Assembly (NCBI GenBank): GCA_903872505.1
Contig: CAIQKV010000007.1
Coordinates: 1 to 39,727 of the forward strand
Length of the DNA stretch: 39,727 nt
Direction of reading: 5' to 3'
From: an uncultured Opitutia bacterium
GTDB taxonomy: Bacteria; Verrucomicrobiota; Verrucomicrobiia; Opitutales; Opitutaceae
Position 1 is the stretch's first letter. Every line of letters starts with the position of its first letter. Shown piece by piece: positions 29,961 through 39,511 of this stretch. Both the position numbers and the translations under genes were made by a program. The notes below the pieces were generated by a model, which did not search any database, was not told the DNA's origin, and saw only the letters and a program-made list of their open reading frames with translations.

Positions 29961-31265
29961 TTATTGGAGGAACGCCGGGATCTTCTCCCCCGCGGTCATC
30001 TGCTCGAAGGTTTCGCGGGCGTTGACGAGCTCGAAGGCGCTGCCGTTCACCAGCACCTCGGCCGGCATGCCGCGCGTGTTGTAGCGGCTGGCCATCACGT
30101 AGCCGTAGGCCCCGGCGCTGAGGAAGGCGACCAACTCGCCCTCGCCGACCTCCTGGATCTTCCGGTCCTTCGCGAAGCAGTCGCCGCTCTCGCAGATCGG
30201 GCCGACAATGTCGGCCACCAGCGCGCGCCGCGAGCTGTCCCGGTGCACCGGCACGATCTCGTGGAACGACTCGTACATCGCGGGCCGGACCAGGTCGTTC
30301 ATCGCCGCATCGACAATGAGGAAATTCTTGCCCGCCCCGCGCTTCAGGTGCTCGACCCGCGCGAGGAGCACGCCGGCGTTGCCCACCATGAAGCGGCCGT
30401 GCTCCAGCAGCACCTTCAGCCCCAGCGGCGCCAGGAGCGGCGTGAGCTCCGCGCCGTAAGCCTCCGGCGTGAGCGGGCGCCGGTCGGCCGGCTGCGCGTC
30501 CCACCACGCGGCCGAGCCGCTCGCGAGCGCGTCCTGGTAGACAATGCCGAGGCCGCCCCCGATGGAGAAATACTCGATGGCGTAGGCGGCCTTCAGCTCG
30601 GCCACGAACGGCGCGACCTTTTTCACCGCCTCGACGAACGGGCCGACCTCGGTGATCTGCGAGCCAATGTGCATCTGCACGCCGCGGATGCGGAGATTCT
30701 TCAGCTTGGCCGCGGCCTCGTAGGCGGCGGCGGCGTGCTTGAGCGGGATGCCGAACTTGTTGCCGCTCTTGCCGGTCGTGATCTTCGCGTGCGTGTTGGC
30801 ATCGACGTCGGGGTTGATGCGGATGGCGATGGGCGCCTTCACGCCCAGCTGGCCGGCGACATGGTTGATGCGGGCCAGCTCGGGCTCGCTCTCCACATGG
30901 AACGCATAGATGTCGTTTTCGAGCGCCAGCTTGATCTCGCCCTCGGTCTTGCCCACGCCCGCGAACACGCTGGTGCGGACGTTGGCACCGGCAGCCAGCA
31001 CGCGCCGCAGTTCGCCGCCGCTGACCAGGTCAAAGCCCGCGCCGAGGTTCGCGAAATGCCGCAACACGGCGAGGTTCGAGTTCGCCTTCATCGCGTAGCA
31101 GATCTGGAGGTCGAGCCCGCCGAGATTCCGCTGCAGGCGGTGGAAATTGTCCGCCATCGTCGCCGCGCTGTAGACGTAAGTCGGTGTGCCATAGAGCTTG
31201 GCGATGGCGGCGAGGTCGACCGACTCGCAGTGCAGGTCGTGGCCGGAGTAGGAGAAGTGGTGCAT
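29961..31265 (-). CDS. lysA: Diaminopimelate decarboxylase
   Basis: Last step of lysine synthesis: PLP-dependent decarboxylation of meso-diaminopimelate. The 434-residue fold-type III protein has the PLP lysine K60 in CYAMKANSN, GAGFDLVSGGEL, INPDVDANTHAKITTGKSGNKFG, QMHIGSQI, the phosphate loop FSIGGGLGI and the second-subunit loop CESGDCFAKDR. EHGRF replaces the more usual EPGR. The start at 31265 (MHHFSYSG) was chosen because the open frame runs another 590 bases upstream through residues unlike the family and through two genes on the other strand. Followed by gpsA. Confidence 0.94.
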   Translation of the reverse strand: MHHFSYSGHDLHCESVDLAAIAKLYGTPTYVYSAATMADNFHRLQRNLGGLDLQICYAMKANSNLAVLRHFANLGAGFDLVSGGELRRVLAAGANVRTSVFAGVGKTEGEIKLALENDIYAFHVESEPELARINHVAGQLGVKAPIAIRINPDVDANTHAKITTGKSGNKFGIPLKHAAAAYEAAAKLKNLRIRGVQMHIGSQITEVGPFVEAVKKVAPFVAELKAAYAIEYFSIGGGLGIVYQDALASGSAAWWDAQPADRRPLTPEAYGAELTPLLAPLGLKVLLEHGRFMVGNAGVLLARVEHLKRGAGKNFLIVDAAMNDLVRPAMYESFHEIVPVHRDSSRRALVADIVGPICESGDCFAKDRKIQEVGEGELVAFLSAGAYGYVMASRYNTRGMPAEVLVNGSAFELVNARETFEQMTAGEKIPAFLQ

Positions 31266-31341
31266 GGGCGGCGTGGGAAAAAATCGTGAAAGGCGGAACT
31301 TAGCGAGTTTCCCCTTGAAAAAACGACTCCTAATTTTGCAG

Positions 31342-31605
31342 ATGTCTGGCATGTTGCGCACGCTCCAACACCTCTTCCACCGCCCGGTCATCCGGCTGGG
31401 AATGATGGAGGATTCGCGCGGCCCCTTCCGCAACCCGCGGTTCGTGAGTTTCCTGGTCGAAGCCAACCGGAAGCCGCTCAACACCGATTTCCATGACACC
31501 CTGCTGCGCGGTCGCAAGCTGCTGCGGCAGGCGCTGGTGCTGGCGCTCATCGGCGGCTGTGCCTGGATCGCACTGGAGAGTGCGCACGCGCTGTCCGTGT
31601 TTTGA
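31342..31605 (+). CDS. Small protein with C-terminal membrane helix, unknown
   Basis: An 87-residue product starting at ATG 31342 (a second in-frame ATG lies at 31351). A basic, amphipathic N-terminal part (SRGPFRNPRFVSFLVEANRK, RGRKLLRQ) is followed by one hydrophobic helix ALVLALIGGCAWIALESA at about 66-83, so it would be tail-anchored. Not a recognised family. It is divergent from lysA with 76 bases between starts, and third-position G+C is high, as in its neighbours, so I judge it real but unproven. Confidence 0.5.
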   Translation: MSGMLRTLQHLFHRPVIRLGMMEDSRGPFRNPRFVSFLVEANRKPLNTDFHDTLLRGRKLLRQALVLALIGGCAWIALESAHALSVF

Positions 31606-31653
31606 ACGGCCGGCCGGCGCCGGCGGCGGTCTTGCACTTTCCGACGCCGCTGC

Positions 31654-31680
31654 CATGGGTTGGGTCCTGACCCACCCATG
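31654..31680 (+). promoter_or_regulatory. Hairpin covering the start codon of the LEA-type lipoprotein
   Basis: CATGGGTTGGGTC (31654-31666) is complementary to GACCCACCCATG (31669-31680) except for one unpaired base. The right arm ends with the ATG of the lipoprotein gene. The folded mRNA would bury the start codon. Confidence 0.45.
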
Positions 31681-32160
31681 AAACTGATTTCACCCCTCCT
31701 GCTGGCCCTGCTGGGCTGGTGCGTCCTCCTCCCCGGCTGCAGTACCCCGCCCGTGGTCAGCGGTATCACCGTCTCCGTCGACGGGTTCAAGCGGTACGAT
31801 GCCGCCCCGGGCCCGGCCCGCGGCATCATGACCCTGCGCTTCACCAGCGAGAACACCTCCGCGATCGCCTTCTCCGGGTCGACCCACCGGCTCTATCTCA
31901 ACGACACGCTGGTCGGTTCGGCCAAGAATGAAACTCCCGTCGGGTTGCCCCCGATGGAGACGGTCACCCATGATGTGATCATCGAACTCGTGAACCCAGC
32001 CGCGATCCGGCAGGCGCTGGCGGACGAGAGCGCCGGACGCCCAACCCGCTACCGGGTGGAAAGCGTGCTCCGGTTCAACGACGGCGAGAATATCTCCCAG
32101 ATCAAAAAGACTTTCGCGGGCACCGTCGCCCTGCTGGGCCTCGAAACCGCGGTCCGCTGA
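31678..32160 (+). CDS. Lipoprotein with a LEA type 2 / WHy-like domain
   Basis: A 160-residue predicted lipoprotein: MKLISPLLLALLGWCVLLPGC gives a signal with lipobox LPGC and lipidated C21. The mature part begins VVSGITVSVDGF and has an immunoglobulin-like LEA_2 (water-stress/hypersensitive-response) pattern of strands: GIMTLRFTSENTSAIAFSGSTHRLYLNDTLVGS, VGLPPMETVTHDVIIEL and TRYRVESVLRF. Such proteins occur in bacterial envelopes with suspected stress roles. The start at 31678 follows a hairpin that includes this ATG. It stands alone between lysA/small protein and a terminator. Confidence 0.75.
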   Translation: MKLISPLLLALLGWCVLLPGCSTPPVVSGITVSVDGFKRYDAAPGPARGIMTLRFTSENTSAIAFSGSTHRLYLNDTLVGSAKNETPVGLPPMETVTHDVIIELVNPAAIRQALADESAGRPTRYRVESVLRFNDGENISQIKKTFAGTVALLGLETAVR

Positions 32161-32163
32161 CCG

Positions 32164-32200
32164 AAAAAAGACGGTTCCCGCCGAAGGCCGGAACCGTCTT
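32164..32200 (-). terminator. Rho-independent terminator of the 32221 gene
   Basis: A 10-bp perfect stem (AGACGGTTCC 32169-32178 with GGAACCGTCT 32190-32199), extended inward by GCC/GGC, then six T when read on the minus strand (32169-32164). It ends the small membrane gene at 32221 and, from the plus strand, could also halt transcription from the lipoprotein gene 4 bases upstream, though with only TT after it. Confidence 0.9.
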
Positions 32201-32220
32201 CCAGTGCGAACCGGCGGGGA

Positions 32221-32457
32221 TCAAGCCGCCAGTTCGAAGGCAGCCACCCGGCGGCCCGGGCGGGGAAAAGTGACCACGGCGGCCTGGGTCGTCAGGGGCT
32301 TCAGCGAGCGGGTGTAGTCCCCCACAAAGATGCTGATGATGCCGGCGGCGAAGAGCAGCGAACTGATCATGGCCAGATTATGCGGGAAGAGGACAAACGC
32401 GACGAGCGCGGCAAGGAAGGCGATGGCGGGAAGGGTTTTCATGGAGGTGAAATTCAT
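32221..32457 (-). CDS. Small membrane protein, two helices, unknown
   Basis: A 78-residue product (or 73 if it starts at the ATG at 32442). Two hydrophobic segments: TLPAIAFLAALVAFVLFP and MISSLLFAAGIISIFVGDY, then a basic-hydrophobic tail. I do not recognise a family. It has its own strong terminator and sits between that and the sdhB terminator, so it is probably a monocistronic gene with a promoter in the 32458-32494 stretch, where no hexamers were convincing. Confidence 0.6.
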   Translation of the reverse strand: MNFTSMKTLPAIAFLAALVAFVLFPHNLAMISSLLFAAGIISIFVGDYTRSLKPLTTQAAVVTFPRPGRRVAAFELAA

Positions 32458-32494
32458 GTCTGAGCTGAAAACACCCGGTCCCCGGAAAAGTTAC

Positions 32495-32519
32495 AAAAAA
32501 GCCGCCCGGACCGGGCGGC
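32495..32519 (-). terminator. Rho-independent terminator of sdhCAB
   Basis: Minus-strand stem of 8 bp (GCCGCCCG with CGGGCGGC, 32501-32519) with a three-base loop, then six T (32500-32495). It is 28 bases after the sdhB stop and ends the operon. Confidence 0.9.
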
Positions 32520-32547
32520 GTTTCGCAACTGATTCTGTTTCAGGCGC

Positions 32548-33354
32548 CTACCCCGCGCCACCGCCACCGGCCGAGGCGGGCTTGAGGGCGGTGCGAACAC
32601 TCGCCTTCAGGTAGTCGCGGTTCATGCGCGCGATGAAATCGTGGCTGATGCTCTTCGGGCAGGCGGCGCTGCACTCGTACTGGTTGGTGCAGTTGCCGAA
32701 GCCGAGTGCGTCCATCGTCCCGACCATGGCGAGCACGCGCTGGTCGCGCTCGGGCTGGCCCTGCGGGAGCAGGCCGAGCTGGGAAACCTTGGCCGCCACG
32801 AACAGCATGGCCGAGGCGTTCTTGCAGGCCGCGACACACGCCCCGCAGCCGATGCAGGCCGCCGCGTCCATCGCGAGGTCGGCGTCGGCCTTCGGCACCG
32901 GGATCGAGTTGGCGTCGGGCGCGGCGCCCGTGCGGACACTGATGAAGCCGCCCGCCTGGATGATCCGGTCGAACGCGGAACGGTCGATCACCAGGTCCTT
33001 CACGAGCGGAAACGCCCGGGCGCGAAACGGCTCGACCACGATGGTGTCGCCGTCCGCGAAGCTGCGCACATAGGTCTGGCAGGTGGCGATGCCGTGGCCG
33101 GGGCCGTGGGGCTTGCCGTTGATCATGCACGAACAGGTGCCGCAGATGCCCTCGCGGCAGTCGTGCGCGAACGCGATGGGCTCCTCGCCCTTGAGCGTCA
33201 GCTCGTCGTTCACCACGTCGAGCATCTCGAGGAAGGACATGTTCGGGCTCAGGTCTTTCGCAGCGTAGTCGACAAACCGTCCCGGCTGGTCGGGCCCGGC
33301 CTGGCGCCAGACGCGGAGGGTGACGCTGATAGTGCTGGGAGTGGCGGCGACCAT
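32548..33354 (-). CDS. sdhB: Succinate dehydrogenase/fumarate reductase iron-sulfur subunit
   Basis: A 268-residue electron-transfer subunit linking the flavoprotein to the cytochrome. The [2Fe-2S] cysteines are in [12 protein letters not shown] with a later cysteine in IATCQTYV, the [4Fe-4S] cluster in [11 protein letters not shown], and the [3Fe-4S] cluster with [14 protein letters not shown] Gly-rich tail (ASAGGGGAG) ends the protein. The gene begins 6 bases after the sdhA stop. The gene order C-A-B and the long B subunit fit the menaquinone-linked type B complex found in Bacteroidota-like lineages. Confidence 0.94.
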   Translation of the reverse strand: MVAATPSTISVTLRVWRQAGPDQPGRFVDYAAKDLSPNMSFLEMLDVVNDELTLKGEEPIAFAHDCREGICGTCSCMINGKPHGPGHGIATCQTYVRSFADGDTIVVEPFRARAFPLVKDLVIDRSAFDRIIQAGGFISVRTGAAPDANSIPVPKADADLAMDAAACIGCGACVAACKNASAMLFVAAKVSQLGLLPQGQPERDQRVLAMVGTMDALGFGNCTNQYECSAACPKSISHDFIARMNRDYLKASVRTALKPASAGGGGAG

Positions 33355-33360
33355 GGTGGG

Positions 33361-35283
<1,923 letters not shown>

Positions 35284-35295
35284 GGCGGAAAATGT

Positions 35296-36063
35296 TTAGC
35301 GGCGGACCGCGACGGGCGCGGCGTCCCGTGGGTGCAGCTTGCCGAGCAGCACGGCGCCGGGGATGGCGAGATTGAGGAGGAAGTAGGCCGTGCAGCAGAC
35401 AATCACGACCTTGCGCAGCGCGCCCGCCCACTTCTCCGAGCGCCACCCGAGCGTCTGGAACAGGCTGTCGGCGCCGTGCACGAGATGCAGGCTCAGCAGA
35501 CCCACCGCGATAACGTAGAAAATCGCGACCACCGGCTTCTGGAAGCCGAGGATCACCATGTTGTACACGTCGAGCACCTCGGTGCCGGACTTCACGGCGA
35601 GGAAGCCGGCCACGCGGTAGTCGCCGCCCAGCACATAGCGCGGGAGGGATTCCTTGAAGCTCGCGACCTGGGTGAACCCCAGCGTGAAATGCGCCAGGTG
35701 GTAAAGCAGGAAGGCGAGCACCACCACGCCCGACCAGCGCATCAGCCGGGAGGACAGCGTGGCTTGGATGGTGTGCTTCACGCCATACGCCACGCCGCGC
35801 GCCGTGAGATTTTCCCGGCTCAGCACCGCCGCGGCCCAGATGTGGATCACCGCGCAGGCGAGCAGCCCGAGGCGCGCGACCCAGAGCAGCGGCCCCAACT
35901 GGTGCAGGAACGCCCCGTAGCCGTTGATGTGGTCGGGTTCCGAGAAAATCTGCAGGTTCCCGACAAGGTGGCCGATGATAAAACCGGTCAGGATCACGCC
36001 GGTCACCGCCATCAGGATTTTCCGGCCAAGGGAAGAGCCGAAGATGCTGCTGGCGAGATTCAT
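35296..36063 (-). CDS. sdhC: Succinate dehydrogenase cytochrome b subunit, five-helix type B
   Basis: A 255-residue membrane anchor with five helices, holding two hemes b and the quinone site. Candidate heme-ligand histidines are in TGFIIGHLVGNLQIF, ACAVIHIWAAAV, FLLYHLAHFTLGF and LLSLHLVHGADSLFQTLG. One polypeptide replaces separate SdhC and SdhD, as in Bacillus and epsilonproteobacterial complexes, which use menaquinone. First gene of the operon. The 166-base gap before it (36064-36229) contains an AT-rich patch on the minus strand, TTGAAA ... TAATAA, but the 13-base spacing is too short for a normal promoter. Confidence 0.92.
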   Translation of the reverse strand: MNLASSIFGSSLGRKILMAVTGVILTGFIIGHLVGNLQIFSEPDHINGYGAFLHQLGPLLWVARLGLLACAVIHIWAAAVLSRENLTARGVAYGVKHTIQATLSSRLMRWSGVVVLAFLLYHLAHFTLGFTQVASFKESLPRYVLGGDYRVAGFLAVKSGTEVLDVYNMVILGFQKPVVAIFYVIAVGLLSLHLVHGADSLFQTLGWRSEKWAGALRKVVIVCCTAYFLLNLAIPGAVLLGKLHPRDAAPVAVRR

Positions 36064-36229
36064 GGGTATGGCAGGAAGGGACGCGGAAGGGGCGCTGCCA
36101 CGCTCGGGGACCGGCCCCGGGATGTAAAGTTCATCGGCGGCACCGAACCCGCGGCTCCGGCCTTATTAGAAAGCCTAACCATTTCAAGAAGCTCCCTTGC
36201 CAAGGCGTGGCCGTCGAATCGCCGGCCGA

Positions 36230-37492
36230 CTAGCGCGCGAGCGGCTTGAGCAGGGCGAACTTGCCGCTCGCGGCCGGCGCCAGCACCCGCCGGCGAAACG
36301 CGTTCACGCGCACGCCCGCGCCCAGCATGCCTGCGATCGCCGCCTCGACCGCGCGATGGTCCGCCGTCTCGTCGGCCACGTAGTGAAAATCCCAGCGCTG
36401 CTCGGCCGTCTGGACGAGCGAGTAGTGCCAGCAGGCGAAATTCCCCGGCAGCGCCGCATCGATGTCCGTCGGCGACACCAGCGAACCGTCGGGCCGGAAG
36501 TACAGGTTGCCCTCGCGGCCCAGCAGGCGGAAGCCGTGCGGGAATTGCTGCACGATGTCGCCCGTGTGGTAGCGCAGCAGCGGCATCGCCACGCGATCGC
36601 GCGTCGTCACATGGATCTGGAACACCCCGGGCAGGTTCGCCCGCCACGGCGCGAGCTCGATGAACGCGTTCGCGTCGATCGCCCGGGAGTTGTCCTTGAA
36701 CGCCTCGCCGACGAACAGGTAGCCCGCCTCGGTCGAGCCGTAGAGATCGACCTGCGGCGCGGGGAACGCCTCCGCGATCCGCCGGCCGTGCTGCGTGCTC
36801 GCCTTGCCGTAGGTCAGGATCACCGCGCGGATACTCGGCACCTTCACGCCGCGCTTCCGCACCGCGCGCGCCAGCAGCGCCAGGTAGACCGGCTCGCCTT
36901 CGATCACCTCGGGTTTCGTCGCCTGCAACTCCAGCACGATGCGGTTCCACTCCGCCTCGGGAAACGCGAAGGGATCGCTCGAGAGGTTGAGGTAGACCGT
37001 GCCATTGAAATAGCGGTGCGGAAACGGATGGTCCTCGTAGGGGCAGAGGTTGCTGGAGCAGCCCACCGGCGCCAGGACGCACTTGCGATACGGCCGGCCG
37101 GCAAACTCCCGCAGCATCGGCGAGGCGCGGTAGGCGTTCTCGGTCTGCCGGTCCCACCAGCCCTCCTCCATGATCACCGTCATCGGCGACTGGGTGGTGC
37201 CACCCGTGCTCTCGTACTCAAACCGCCGGGTCAGCAGCCCGCGGTCGACCTCGGCATAGTCGGCGAAAAACGCCTGGTGGCCCTCCGCCACGATCTCCTT
37301 CTTCGACAGCGCCGGAATCTCGCTGTAACAGGACCACTTCAGCGGATTCGGGTGGAGCGGGAAGCGCCGGCCATACAGCGGGCTCCGCGCGTAGATCCGC
37401 CGGATCTCGGTCTCCAGCGACGCCGGCACGTGGCCCTCCGACGGGGAGGGCCCGAGCGTCTCGGGGCGATTGGCGAACAGCGGCGCGGACAT
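36230..37492 (-). CDS. PaaK-like adenylate-forming protein
   Basis: A 420-residue member of the ANL superfamily near phenylacetate-CoA ligases and capsule-type PaaK homologues. ESTGGTTQSP (94-103) is the P-loop-like motif, YGSTEAGY (251-258) the A5 motif, RYHTGD (307-312) the ribose-binding aspartate, GREGN (325-329) the hinge, and SGKFALLK (409-416) supplies the C-terminal catalytic lysine candidate. It therefore looks active and could activate a carboxylic acid as acyl-AMP, with or without CoA transfer. No thioesterase, dehydrogenase or phenylacetate gene is adjacent, so the substrate is unknown. Confidence 0.82.
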   Translation of the reverse strand: MSAPLFANRPETLGPSPSEGHVPASLETEIRRIYARSPLYGRRFPLHPNPLKWSCYSEIPALSKKEIVAEGHQAFFADYAEVDRGLLTRRFEYESTGGTTQSPMTVIMEEGWWDRQTENAYRASPMLREFAGRPYRKCVLAPVGCSSNLCPYEDHPFPHRYFNGTVYLNLSSDPFAFPEAEWNRIVLELQATKPEVIEGEPVYLALLARAVRKRGVKVPSIRAVILTYGKASTQHGRRIAEAFPAPQVDLYGSTEAGYLFVGEAFKDNSRAIDANAFIELAPWRANLPGVFQIHVTTRDRVAMPLLRYHTGDIVQQFPHGFRLLGREGNLYFRPDGSLVSPTDIDAALPGNFACWHYSLVQTAEQRWDFHYVADETADHRAVEAAIAGMLGAGVRVNAFRRRVLAPAASGKFALLKPLAR

Positions 37493-37508
37493 GGTGGCGG
37501 GGGAGTCG

Positions 37509-37537
37509 CAGGTAAGCGGGCGGGGTGGTTAAGTCAA
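37509..37537 (-). promoter_or_regulatory. Candidate promoter of the PaaK-like gene
   Basis: On the minus strand TTGACT (37532-37537), 17-base spacer, TACCTG (37509-37514), leaving a leader of roughly ten bases before the ATG at 37492. The -35 is good and the -10 is weak. Confidence 0.4.
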
Positions 37538-37566
37538 ATATCGCCCGGGAACCGTCGGATCCCGCT

Positions 37567-38136
37567 TCATTGCTGCAGTTTCCGCCAGTGCTTCTCGAAG
37601 TGGAACAGCGCGTCCAGCACCAGCCCGTGCGTGATACCGCCCGAGTGCGCCAGCGCGAGCACCTCGTTGACCGGCTGGGTCGTGATCTCGATCTCCTCGT
37701 CCGTGTCCCACTCCAGCGGCGCGGAGAGTATGGCCTGCTCCACCAGGACGAAATGGCAGCGGTTGCTCTGGATCGCGGGGTTCGGGTGCACGCTGCCAAG
37801 CAGCCGCGCGGGCGTGCCCGCGAAACCCGTCTCCTCCCGCAGTTCGCGCAGACCCGCGACCACGGGGTCTTCGCCGCGCGCCATCACGCCGCCGGGGATC
37901 TCGAGCGAAAACCCGTCGATGCCGAACCGGAACTGCCGCACCAGCACGAGCCGGTGGTCCGGCGTCAGCGCCACCACGTTCACCCAGTCCGGCGGATGAG
38001 CGACGATGAAGTCGCGCTCCGTCGCCCGCACCGGGTGGCGGTAGCGCGTGCTGTGCAGGTCGAACACCCGGGTCGAGGCGAGGGTCGTGTGCGCAAGCTT
38101 CTCCCAGCGCGCGGGACCGGACTTGGACGGATTCAT
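37567..38136 (-). CDS. Nudix hydrolase, ADP-ribose pyrophosphatase-like
   Basis: A 189-residue Nudix protein with an intact box at residues 83-105 (GVMARGED ... RELREETGF, fitting GX5EX7REUXEEXGU). VVALTPDHRLVLVRQFRFGIDGFSLEIPGG before the box is typical of the ADP-ribose/ nucleoside-diphosphate-sugar pyrophosphatases (NudF-like). It cleaves a nucleoside diphosphate linked to another group; the exact substrate is uncertain. Between it and the LysM gene is a strong terminator; it may be cotranscribed with the PaaK-like gene (74-base gap), but that gene has its own promoter candidate. Confidence 0.87.
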   Translation of the reverse strand: MNPSKSGPARWEKLAHTTLASTRVFDLHSTRYRHPVRATERDFIVAHPPDWVNVVALTPDHRLVLVRQFRFGIDGFSLEIPGGVMARGEDPVVAGLRELREETGFAGTPARLLGSVHPNPAIQSNRCHFVLVEQAILSAPLEWDTDEEIEITTQPVNEVLALAHSGGITHGLVLDALFHFEKHWRKLQQ

Positions 38137-38142
38137 GGGGCG

Positions 38143-38180
38143 AAAAAAAATGCCTCCTGACCGCGAAGTCGAGGAGGCAC
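38143..38180 (-). terminator. Rho-independent terminator of the LysM gene
   Basis: Minus-strand stem TGCCTCCT/AGGAGGCA (38172-38179 with 38151-38158), with a further GAC/GTC pairing inside, followed by eight T (38150-38143). The T run overlaps the leader of the Nudix gene (start 38136), so that gene may depend on read-through or on a promoter in or near this hairpin. Confidence 0.85.
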
Positions 38181-38202
38181 AAAGGGTGAGAGGAAGCGGG
38201 GC

Positions 38203-38712
38203 TTACTTCTTGACCGGCAGCTTGATCTTCTGGCCGACCTTGAGGTGGCTGGGGTTGACGTCGGGATTGACCGAGGCGACGTCCGCACCGGTGAAGCCGT
38301 GGGCCTTGCCGATCTTCGAGAAGGTGTCGCCCGCCTTGATCACGTATTCGCCGGGACCGGCGACGACATCCGCATGACCCTTGCCGGCGGCCGGCGCCTT
38401 GCGGGCCTCCTCCAGCTTGGTGATCGACGCATGGATGTTGCCGAGGTCGGCGGCGACGGTGTTGAACGCCTCCTGCGTGGTGCGCGAGAGCGAGCCGATG
38501 TCCTTGGCGGACTTGTCGGCCGTGGCGGCGGTCGTGCCCAGCTGGGACTCGATGCCGTCGATCTTGGCTACCTTTTCCTCCTGCGCATCGACTTTCTTTT
38601 GGAGGCCGGAAGCCTTGATGGCGCCGTAGCCACCGACAAGCAGGGCAAGCACGCCGACGATGACTCCGGCAACCGGAAGCATGCTGTTATTTTCGCGAGA
38701 AATGGTATCCAT
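38203..38712 (-). CDS. LysM-domain membrane-anchored protein
   Basis: A 169-residue protein. Residues 13-32 (AGVIVGVLALLVGGYGAIKA) form one membrane helix near the N-terminus. About 36-105 is a long Ala/Glu/Lys/Thr-rich segment, probably a coiled coil or helical stalk. The LysM domain at about 122-166 (YVIKAGDTFSKIGKAHGFTGADVASVN and LKVGQKIKLPV) binds peptidoglycan. The expected topology is N-in, with LysM in the periplasm on a stalk, which would link membrane and wall. Flanked by its own candidate promoter and terminator, so it is monocistronic. Confidence 0.85.
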   Translation of the reverse strand: MDTISRENNSMLPVAGVIVGVLALLVGGYGAIKASGLQKKVDAQEEKVAKIDGIESQLGTTAATADKSAKDIGSLSRTTQEAFNTVAADLGNIHASITKLEEARKAPAAGKGHADVVAGPGEYVIKAGDTFSKIGKAHGFTGADVASVNPDVNPSHLKVGQKIKLPVKK

Positions 38713-39029
38713 AGGTAAGAAGTTAGAAGCGGAGAACTAGTGGAATCGGGGGGCGTGGCAAGCAGAGATTATTAACAATCGGAGGGGTCTTTCAGGGCTA
38801 ACCTGCCTCCGTGGCGCAGACTTGTGGATGAGCCGGGCTTATTGGGTGAATCCATCTTGATTAACAGCCACCGCGCGGCACCAGCCGTCCCTGCCCGCGA
38901 CCGCGCTGGAAGACCCGCGTTTTCCGATGCCGCCCCTCCACCTTCATTCCTTATCCATCCTCCTCTGCCACTTCCCGGGATAGCATTGACACCCCCCGCC
39001 AACCGGCGTCCCTTTCCGCCTTCGCGCAA
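38713..39029. other. Intergenic region with LysM and tRNA-Pro promoters
   Basis: No coding sequence is supported. On the minus strand TTGCCA (38756-38761), 16-base spacer and TAGTTC (38734-38739) form a possible promoter for the LysM gene. On the plus strand a consensus -35 TTGACA (38986-38991) with a weak -10 (39009-39014) precedes the tRNA. Nothing else is recognised between them. Confidence 0.5.
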
Positions 39030-39106
39030 CGGGGTGTAGCTTAGCCTGGTAGAGCGCCTGGTTTGGGACCAGGAGGTCGCGAGTTCGAATCTCGCCGCCC
39101 CGACCA
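39030..39106 (+). tRNA. tRNA-Pro (anticodon TGG)
   Basis: A 77-base tRNA including an encoded CCA end. The acceptor stem pairs CGGGGTG (39030-39036) with CGCCCCG (39096-39102, one G-T pair), discriminator A at 39103 and CCA at 39104-39106. The anticodon stem is CCTGG/CCAGG around loop TTTGGGA, giving anticodon TGG, which decodes proline CCN codons. The T arm is GCGAGTTCGAATCTCGC. A good -35 (TTGACA) lies upstream. Confidence 0.97.
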
Positions 39107-39511
39107 TTTCATACGCGACTGTCTGCCAGTCTTCATCGTGAATTTGAGGTCGCTGAACCCCATGGCCTCCATCACCACGCCTGGCGGAGCACTGGGGGAC
39201 GCGAGCTGTGTATCTTGGAATGAGTCCTGATTAGCTGCGAAATCCCGTCAGGGCATACGCACTTCCCCGGTAAGGAATGCGTTAAAAAATCCCGGTTATT
39301 TTATCGCCTGATTGCCGCAGGACGCTACCACCGAACGCCTTAGCAAGCGCGAATCAGGGATATTCCCCTCGGTTTCAGGATTGTGTGACTACGTATCACG
39401 ACCGACGAGTATCGACATAATCGACTCGATTAATATTCGTGACACCTCAATTCCGGTTTCTGCACTCGTATTAAACCATAACAAATCCAACCCAAACCCG
39501 TAAAGTATCCC
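39107..39511. other. AT-richer non-coding region upstream of the pilin gene
   Basis: About 400 bases with no supported gene and clearly lower G+C than the rest of the window, especially from about 39280. It holds a hairpin at 39257-39282 (ACGCACTTCC / GGAATGCGT, one bulge), a CRP-site-like dyad at 39384-39399 (TGTGA-N7-TCAC; CRP sites have N6) and a perfect TAATCGA-C-TCGATTA dyad at 39418-39432. No sigma-54 or clear sigma-70 promoter was found. It probably contains the pilin gene's promoter and regulatory sites. Confidence 0.5.

Noticed and set aside
26857..30084. A 1075-residue open frame on the plus strand
   Set aside because: Antisense to the MFS gene and gpsA and overlapping a small membrane gene; rich in Arg, His and Gly with no family motif.
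31266..31856. N-terminal extension of lysA to 31856
   Set aside because: The added 197 residues are unlike any decarboxylase and overlap genes on the plus strand; MHHFSYSG at 31265 fits the family start.
36110..36200. Possible sigma-70 promoter for sdhC (TTGAAA ... TAATAA on the minus strand)
   Set aside because: The spacer is 13 bases, too short for a usual promoter, so it was not listed as a feature.
38772..39107. Open frame on the minus strand beginning MVGAARFELATSWSQT
   Set aside because: It runs antisense through the tRNA-Pro gene. Predicted proteins with this beginning are a known database artefact from the reverse strand of tRNA-Pro.
39312..39503. A 63-codon open frame before the pilin gene
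   Set aside because: It needs a TTG start, has codon use unlike its neighbours and lies in the AT-richer regulatory region with several dyads.
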